Assembly: GCA_032164245.1 (NCBI GenBank)
Contig: JAVMKO010000003.1
Location: 39,682,890-39,746,889, forward strand
DNA: 64,000 nt
From: Sternotherus odoratus
Taxonomy: Eukaryota; Chordata; Testudines; Kinosternidae
Direction: 5' to 3'
Part shown: piece after piece, positions 58,201 through 64,000 of the stretch
Layout: each line of letters opens with the position of its first letter
How positions within the stretch are numbered: the stretch's first letter is position 1
Translations under genes and position numbers: made by a program
Notes under the pieces: generated by a model
What the model saw: the letters and a program-made list of their open reading frames with translations, nothing else
Databases searched by the model: none
Told to the model about the DNA's origin: nothing

Positions 58201-59317
58201 ACATCCTTGCAAGGACAGCTTACGGACGTGTTCACACTGCGAGGTAAAATGGATGCATTTCAAAAGAAAATATTGCTATGGCAAATGTGGTTGGCTGAAG
58301 AAGATCTGCAAATGTTCCCGAATCTTGATGAGTATATGAAAGAGGAGGATGTCAACCAACAGGTAATAACCATTGTTCGACAGCACTTATGGTCGCTCAC
58401 AGAATCTTTTGACCGATATTACCCAAAAGAAGAGGACCCCAGACATGGCAATATGTGGGTAATGGATCCATTTTCGGCTAAAATTGAAGATAGCAATTTG
58501 AGCATGAAAGAAAAAGAAAGCCTAATTGATCTATCATCCGATGACAGTCTCAAAGCTAAATTCCACTCGTCCTCATCAAGTCTTCATTTTTAGCCCTCCG
58601 TAAAAAGTGAGTACCCAGTGCTGAGTGAAAAAGCCATCAAAATTTTGATTCCATTTGCAACAACCTATCTGTGTGAAAAGACATTCTCATCTGTTACGGC
58701 AATCAAAAACAAGTACCGCTGTTGGCTTGAAATACAAACGGCTCTCCGTGTTGCAGTGACGTCATTGGAGCCAAGAATCCATAAACTTATTTCAAACAAG
58801 CAGCAACAAATATCACACTAATTTTGTTATAATTAAACAAGCTTTAATAATTTTGTTATAATTAAACAAGTGCATTTCATATTAATAAAATGGAACTTTT
58901 ATGATCATTATTTTATAGATGTTTGTATCTTTTTAAAAAAATTCATGTTAGTGGTCCGCGGGATTCAAAATTGTGAGTTTAGTGGTCCGTGAGGGCCGAA
59001 AGGTTGGCGACCACTGCTCTAATGGACATTGATCACTAGTATGAAGACTGAACATTTGTACTGTTTACATTCATGTTTTTTTTTCTTTTTCAAGAAAGAA
59101 CCCTCATGTATGATACGGACCCAGTGCTCGTGGACAGAGCCCTGAGTGTCCTTACCTGATCGAGGGCTAAGGTGCTGGGCAGTATAAAAAAGGATACCAT
59201 CTGCAGAAAGAGGCTGAAATTGTAGCTGGATGTGGGTCTGGTGTCGGATATGAAAGGATGCAAATGACATCCACGATGATTCATTACTTCTGAAAGATGC
59301 ATCACTTATGGATAAGG
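48030..59317 (-). CDS. EYS: Eyes shut homolog, last two coding exons
   Basis: EYS is a secreted protein of EGF and laminin G domains that acts in the extracellular matrix around photoreceptors; loss in human causes retinitis pigmentosa (RP25). The window holds the penultimate coding exon (59317-59156) and terminal exon (49222-48030), joined by a 9.9-kb intron. The junction splits a glycine codon (TCAG|GTAAGG donor; TTTCCACAG|GTGAC acceptor, read on the - strand), giving RSG-DFLCISLVNG in frame. The rest of this very large gene lies right of the window. Both exons are open and key cysteines are kept, so the C-terminus looks functional. The convergent neighbour PHF3 matches mammalian order. Confidence 0.96.
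50630..50735 (+). repeat. CR1/MIR-like 3' tail fragment
   Basis: GGAGGTCAGACTAGATGATC, then ATAATGGTGCCTTCTGACCT and TTAAAGTCTATGAG is a LINE/SINE tail distinct from, but related to, the CR1 tails elsewhere in the window. Confidence 0.65.
51675..51962. mobile_element. Terminal-inverted-repeat element, about 285 bp
   Basis: The left GGTTACTCTCCTTTGTAAC, then TTGTTCTTCGAGATGTG is opposed on the right by CCACATCTCGAAGAAACAAC, then AGTTACAAACATAACTG. It is a known kind of reptilian short element; no target duplication was fixed with confidence. Open frames inside are fortuitous. Confidence 0.72.
54210..54430. repeat. Possible repeat, GC-richer than surroundings
   Basis: GTTGCAAGATGGGGTACAAT, GCCAGGCTAGCTGTCCCC and GAGAGCTAGCACAAGTATGA resemble parts of a dispersed family, and composition shifts here. 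The ends could not be defined. Confidence 0.35.
57245..59016 (+). mobile_element. hAT transposon, 1,772 bp, with perfect 8-bp TSD
   Basis: The ends CAGCGGTCGCCAACCAGTGG and GGTTGGCGACCACTG are inverted repeats. CTCTAATG is duplicated exactly (57237-57244, 59017-59024). Subterminal GTGGTCCGCG/GTGGTCCGTG repeats occur at both ends, possibly transposase-binding sites. The element encodes a decayed transposase (57440-58821) and lacks an N-terminal BED zinc finger. It lies in the EYS last intron in antisense orientation to EYS, with its duplication ending 131 bp from the penultimate exon. Confidence 0.95.
57440..58821 (+). pseudogene. Decayed hAT transposase (ZBED5/FAM200-like)
   Basis: Pieces of a hAT transposase are spread over several frames. 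In order: IPMSANTVKRRIEDMAEDIE and QLDESTDITNKAVLLCFV (first catalytic Asp) in 57440-57735; a DGAASM block in another frame near 57768-57785; MTGHLLGVVTEVKDVGHPDI and the CIIHHEQLVAKRM motif in 57784-58005; an EVRWLSRGK block near 58025-58050 in a third frame; then 58129-58593, stopped by TAG; and the C-terminal dimerisation-type LIPFATTYLCEKTFSSVTAI in 58618-58821. At least three frame changes and one internal stop make it inactive. The start of the protein is missing. Confidence 0.93.
59156..59317 (-). CDS. EYS: EYS penultimate exon: start of laminin G domain
   Basis: This 162-bp exon is read on the - strand between acceptor TTTTCCAG and donor TCAG|GTAAGG. It encodes LSISDASFRSNESSWMSFAS, then FHIRHQTHIQLQFQPLSADG and ILFYTAQHLSPRSG, the beginning of an EYS laminin G domain (the Q-L-Q-F-Q-P-x-S-x-D-G-I-L-F-Y core is typical). 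The last base starts the glycine codon shared with the terminal exon. Confidence 0.95.
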
Positions 59318-59634
59318 CTGGAAAATACAAGAAGGAAAAAATATCTTTTATAAAAAGGTTGGATTTTATTTAGTGGAAGGGAATCTGTCATGGTAGAATT
59401 GATTCTAGCCTTTTTACATCATTCATAAGAGTAATATTTTCAGTTAGTCTCCTTCCACAAGACTAAATATATCCTGAGCACCGATTTGAAATCAATAATG
59501 AGAGGATCCCATGCCATTTTATTTTTTGGCACATTATTTTCAATAAGATGTCTAGGTCCATGGTCCCCATGGTGAAATTGATACATAATAGGACCTCTGT
59601 AGACTTCATCTTCAGTGAAATTTAGATATAACTA

Positions 59635-60210
59635 GCAAAAATACCTGGCGTTACTCCGGTCCGTTGGATGGGGGGAGGGGGGAGAGATTTTATACATTTT
59701 TGATTCTTACCTGGGGGGGGGGGGGGAGTGCTGAGTGAGTGTGTGGGCCGTTGGAGGGGGGAGGGGCGAGAGAGTTGAGTGAGTGGGGGGGGGCGTTGGA
59801 TGGGGGAGGGGTGAGAGAGCTGAGCGAGTGTGGGGGCCATTGGAGGGAGGGAGGGGGGAGAGAGCTGAGCGAGTGGGGGGCCATTGGAGGGGGGGAGGGG
59901 GCAGAGAGCTGAGCGAGTGCGGGGTCCGTTGGAGGGGGGTATTATTACATCATAACTATGTCACAGAGAACAGCAGCTGTTAAGCTGCTGCCCAGCTGAT
60001 GTTAATGGGCTTTAAAGAATTTCACCCTAGGGGGTGTAAGAGGTGAGATTTGAAAAATTTTCGATTCTTACCCTGATTAGGACCCTAAAGCCTATAACTG
60101 TACCAAATTTCAAGTCTCTAGCTCAAACGGTGTAGAAGGAGTAAGGGAACGTACATACACGCATACACCATTTGACTTTTATATATATAGATATAGATAT
60201 AGATATATAG
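59635..60210. repeat. Retroposon-like repeat with G-rich minisatellite and (TATAGA)n end
   Basis: AAATACCTGGCGTTACTCCG starts the block. Then a minisatellite of about 46-bp units (59660-59940) repeats GAGAGCTGAGCGAGTG and CCATTGGAGGGGGG four to five times. The right part has CCAAATTTCAAGTCTCTAGC and GTACATACACGCATACACC, ending in (TATAGA)-like repeats at 60180-60210. The simple-repeat end suggests a LINE-type retroposon; no coding sequence. Confidence 0.65.
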
Positions 60211-61828
60211 ATTTAAACAGCTTTTAAAAGTTAAGTATCAAGCTATTTTTTCCAGGAGTACAAATAAGCAACACCTTCTTCCATGTACAGAAGCAAAACT
60301 TTAATACAGGAAGATTTCTGATTATTAAAAAGTACTTTTGGATAATTACACTGAACCACTCTGTAGCTCAAATTATTCTATATTATACTGGCATGAAAGA
60401 GTTTCAGACAATAAGACAGAAAATCTGATGTAGATTTATGGACTGTACACAGGTCTGTTACTCTGATTTGTTATTGTCCTTTGTAGTTATATTCCCTGTG
60501 CCACAATAAACATGGCTGAATCAACCGTTTTCACCCAGTTCTGTTTATACTGCTTTAAACTTTCAGCTTTTCTTCCAGTGAAAAGATAGCCATTATTAAA
60601 AATTTGAGACATAATTAAGTCAATCATTGGACAAATCAGTATAATAACTTGAGGATCCTTGATGTACAGATAGTAATAATGAAACATTGCCTTGGTTTTT
60701 AGCTTCATACTTAGCTTTTTATAGGTTGTAGTCATTCCCGTTGAGGAAATGCCCTCAATTTATCATCTAAATAATTCCCATATTTGTAGTGATACAGAAT
60801 AAATGACAGGTTCTGATCCCAAGTACACCTGAGTTACTTTGGATTTACATTGGTATAACTGTGATCAAAAATTTGACTATCTCGATTTAATACATACAAA
60901 ATATTAAACAAATAGATACCATGGTGGCGGACCTAGTATAAAACTCTAGATAGAATATATGGTTAGGAATATTTTGATGTCACAAATGTAAAGTTTCTGG
61001 CCACTATACTAGAAAGATGACACATCAATGATGATGTGTTTCCAAGAGTAGCAATTATTAGTTAATAATTAGCAGTAATAAAAGCTGCCAACCAGATTTA
61101 CTGTAATATATGCCATTAAAATACACCATGAAAACAGAGTACAAAAGGTAACATGAAAGGCTATTAAAAAAGCTCCCTATTCTGGAGTTTCCAGGCCTTG
61201 GTTTTACAATATGTAATAAATAGTTTCCATTATCAATTTAGTAAACAACCATCATGCTGTTTTTTAACAGTCACTCTTGTTTTTAAATATATGTCCTTTG
61301 ATTTCCCCAGGGTTTCAAAACTATTCTTCTGCTAGAAAAAATATTCACAGCCTGAATTATATGGAGAAGGACTATGTTGTAAGAGTCAACCCAATATTTA
61401 AATATGTTTTCGAAATGAGACATTGGGTAAAGAGTACACAGATCAGCTGTGTCTGGCTGTCAGCATGAGGGATCCAGTTTCACTTTGAGTTTAGTTCAGT
61501 CCGTCCTCTCAAGGACATCAGGAAGGACTGGATACCGTGATGCAAACGGCTCAGCTCCAGTGAGTGGAGTGTTTCACTGCTATTTAGTATCTGCTTTTGG
61601 ACAATGGGCTCTGGAAGCTGGGCACAGACTGACTATATTGAACAAAAATTGCTGCAATACAGGGCCTTTGAGAAGAGAGTATATAAGGATGGAAAAGCAG
61701 TGATTTCAAAGGACCACATGAAGAACACCGAAGATTCATGATTTTCTCTTTTGCAAAAAAGGAACAGAATATCTCATTTTACATACCTTATGCTGACACT
61801 TCTGAGATAAGCATTTATTTCTATTAGT

Positions 61829-62700
61829 GTTGTGGATTGCCACGGACTCGCAGGGGCGAGGAAAAATTGCAGGCCTGTTATTTACCAGGCTGCACGTGGC
61901 AACAGACTATATAAGTAAGAGATGCAAGGGGAGTGTGGGGCAGGACACAGGCTGCAGATGCACATACACACACACACACACAACTAAAATTAATCAATTT
62001 AAAGTTTTACTGGGGATAATTACAAGGGGTGAGGGAGCTGTTTTTTGATTAACTAATAGAGTTAATGAAACTTAAAACACACAATGACTAAAATATCTAC
62101 TAACAATATTTACAAACAAAGATGCAGCATTTAGTAATAATTGATAGTTACAAATAGAAACCAATGCATAACACGACCGGTAAACGTAGAAGCTCTATTT
62201 GAAACACGTGAGCTGAGAGAGAGGCTTCGAGGTGATCAGGCTCGGTTACGTGGGGTACACAGGATACACGGGATTCGTTTTCCTCTCTCTGTCTGCACAT
62301 GGCAGGCAGAAACATAAGTACCAACTATGACATCACAAAAGTGTCATAGGGGATGGGGCCCAAAACCTGTTTGTGTTCACTTCTGATTGGAACAAGCAAA
62401 GTTTACACCAAGTAGGGGAGCAGGTGCTTCAAAGTCTGGCTTCGCCCCCAAAAGGGGAGGAAATGCATATTGTTATAGAATGCACACAAAACTGAATGAC
62501 AAAAGACGAGGCCAGGGCAGGAGCAGGTGACTCAAAGTCTGGCTTCGCCCCCAAAAGGTGAGAAAATGCATTGTTATAGAATGCATGCAAAACTGAATGA
62601 CAAAAGAAGAGGCCAGGGCAATACCGGTATGGGCAAGTGTTTACAGGATGCAGACAGAAACTCATCTGAACAAGTGTAAAATAACTTCTTTCTAATACAG
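61829..62700. repeat. Possible LTR-like repeat block
   Basis: Composition and features (TGTTGTGGATTGCCACGGAC start, a (CA)n run at 61965-61982, CpG-bearing blocks near 62175-62280) differ from the intron. A 103-bp tandem duplication (62418-62624) lies in its right part. Ends and target duplication were not identified, so the class is open. Confidence 0.35.
62418..62624. repeat. 103-bp tandem duplication
   Basis: AAAGTCTGGCTTCGCCCCCA recurs at 62431 and 62534, and the copies run on in parallel through TTGTTATAGAATGCA and ACTGAATGACAAAAGA to GAGGCCAGGGCA, with a few differences. Confidence 0.93.
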
Positions 62701-62828
62701 ATAATACCCAGTGTCGGAAAAGAAGCCAATTCATGCCATCACAATGCATGAATAGGGGACTGATTAGCCGAAGTATTGGAGTGCTAGATACACTAGATAC
62801 ATGGACATATGTCCATATATCCATACAT

Positions 62829-62869
62829 GGATTCATATGTCCATGCTAGATACATGGACATATGAATCC
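62829..62869. repeat. Perfect 17-bp inverted repeat
   Basis: Arms 62829-62845 (GGATTCATATGTCCATG) and 62853-62869 are exact reverse complements around a 7-bp loop. Nearby CATGGACATATGTCCATA at about 62801 gives a second, smaller palindrome. Confidence 0.95.
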
Positions 62870-63273
62870 ACATTGCGGAGATCACTTGGCATTAAGTGTA
62901 TTTGAGAACAGAGATGCTCAGGATAGAGCTTGATGAAATTTTGCAGACAACTCATTTGCAAACTGCCAACACACCAAAAAAAACCCAGTTATTTGCACAG
63001 TTCTAGTTCAGAATAACATTTCAGCTTTATAACAACAGTATATTGCTTAAGAAAAAAAATAAGACAATGTAGGTTCTTAAATTTGCTCTTAGGACAGATA
63101 TATGCAAAAATATTATCATGTCAAATGCAGAACTAATTAACTGCTGTGTACTTAGCAGTGCACTTCACCTATTTTGTTTCTGAGTTTTGAAAATAAGATG
63201 TTTGACTGGTGGGACTTGGCGGTATCAGGATGATTTTTATATTCAGCATACACATTTGAGAGATACTCTAAAC

Positions 63274-64000
63274 CAGGGGTTCCCAAACTTTAATAACCTG
63301 TGAACCCCTTTCACTAAAACGTCAAGTCTCACGAACCCCCTCCTAAAAATGAATATTTCCAGGGATTTTCTCCCTTACCTGAGTATAAATTATAAAATTT
63401 GTGATCTTGGAAATATAAAGTTTGTTTTTATGACATGCTTATTACATGCTATTTATTATTCATTATTATTTATCATCACCGTGTTTTTATTACATTATGA
63501 AAACAGCAACACTCGTCCAAGATTTCACGTTTGTAGCTTATATCACTTTAAATAAGCCTCTTATAAGACAAGGCTCCTATGTTTCATCAAGGAATATCAG
63601 ATGTAAAGCAGCATGAAGGTATTTAAGAAGCCAACTCAAAGTTCCTCCTTCACAAGCTTTCAGGTCTTAAGCAGTCCAGGCAAGCAACACACATTACAAC
63701 AAAGCTTAAACTAGTTCTTCATAATAATTTAAAAAACAATACTGGCTGCCTGTTTAATTTTAAAAACAGCAAAAAATAGCCACCTCTCTTTCCATTTTTT
63801 ATAAGGAGTCTTGAAGATTAAATCTCCTCAGTGTGATAGATAAGCTTGCTTTGATATGCTTAGCCCTTGGAAGTCCAAGGGCTCCAAGCTGCTGGCTCAG
63901 TGCTGCCTGAGGGTCATAGGGACAGCTGTGTTTGCCATTATGGACTCTTTTCCCCCTGAGAACCCCCTGTAACATTTCACGAACCCCAGTTTGGGAACCA
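63274..64000. mobile_element. hAT element, cut by the window edge
   Basis: The left end CAGGGGTTCCCAAACTTT and the right-hand AGTTTGGGAACCA at the last bases are inverted repeats of hAT type; the final few bases and right target duplication fall outside. The subterminal GAACCCC and CACGAACCCC motifs recur at both ends. The interior shows no transposase. Confidence 0.88.

Larger units (their letters stand above)
49223..59155 (-). other. EYS last intron
   Basis: It holds a CR1-type tail (50630-50735), a terminal-repeat element (about 51675-51962), a possible repeat near 54210-54430, and the 1.77-kb hAT element (57245-59016). Purine-rich strand bias is seen at 49930-50140. No further EYS exon or other gene was supported between 52.0 and 57.2 kb. 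Confidence 0.85.
59318..64000 (-). other. EYS intron (to the window edge)
   Basis: Contains a G-rich minisatellite with retroposon-like flank (about 59635-60210), a possible LTR-like block (about 61829-62700) with a 103-bp tandem duplication, a perfect inverted repeat (62829-62869), and a hAT element cut by the window edge (63274-64000). No further EYS exon was found. Confidence 0.82.

Noticed and set aside
1..64000. CRISPR array, phage or bacterial operon, or selenocysteine/riboswitch element
   Set aside because: The window has spliced vertebrate genes and eukaryotic transposons throughout. No regularly spaced short repeats with unique spacers or prokaryotic gene order were seen.

Overview
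The window is animal nuclear DNA, most likely from a turtle (Testudines, probably Cryptodira). It is AT-rich, dominated by introns and full of old interspersed repeats. Two observations point to turtle: tRNA-headed SINEs fused to a CR1-type 3' tail (one on each strand), and CR1 LINE copies together with many hAT and PIF/Harbinger-like miniature elements of the kinds abundant in turtle genomes. The species cannot be read from the window.

Two protein-coding genes are supported, lying tail to tail. From about 11.3 to 43.2 kb on the + strand is the 3' part of PHF3 (PHD finger protein 3): twelve coding exons encoding the second half of the PHD finger, the TFIIS-like central domain, the SPOC domain and a long disordered, charged C-terminus. 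All splice junctions were checked for phase and agree. The 5' part of PHF3 lies left of the window. From 48.03 to 59.32 kb on the - strand are the last two coding exons of EYS (eyes shut homolog), encoding laminin G and EGF modules of a secreted photoreceptor matrix protein. The convergent PHF3-EYS order is the one known from human chromosome 6q12, so synteny supports both calls. The two stop codons are 4.8 kb apart, and that gap holds the 3' untranslated regions and two small hAT elements.

Most of the rest is intron filled with transposable elements. Many have ends that can be defined to the base: hAT elements with 8-bp target duplications (7745-8100, 38620-38855, 45398-45697, 45801-46039, and the 1.77-kb element at 57245-59016 with a decayed transposase); Harbinger-like elements flanked by 3-bp TWA or ATA duplications (4292-4560, 8138-8430, 34125-34426, 34768-35844, 38903-39700); Tigger/pogo-like elements flanked by TA (21074-21349, 24106-24516); and a CR1 LINE at about 36.05-39.74 kb carrying three later insertions.

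The region does not look like a novel biochemical system. The features most worth a second look are structural: related Harbinger-like elements that combine near-perfect palindromes with expanded G-rich tandem arrays, two long fold-back structures inside PHF3 introns, a perfect 44-bp palindrome next to a (TA)n tract, and a hAT insertion ending 131 bp from the EYS penultimate exon.
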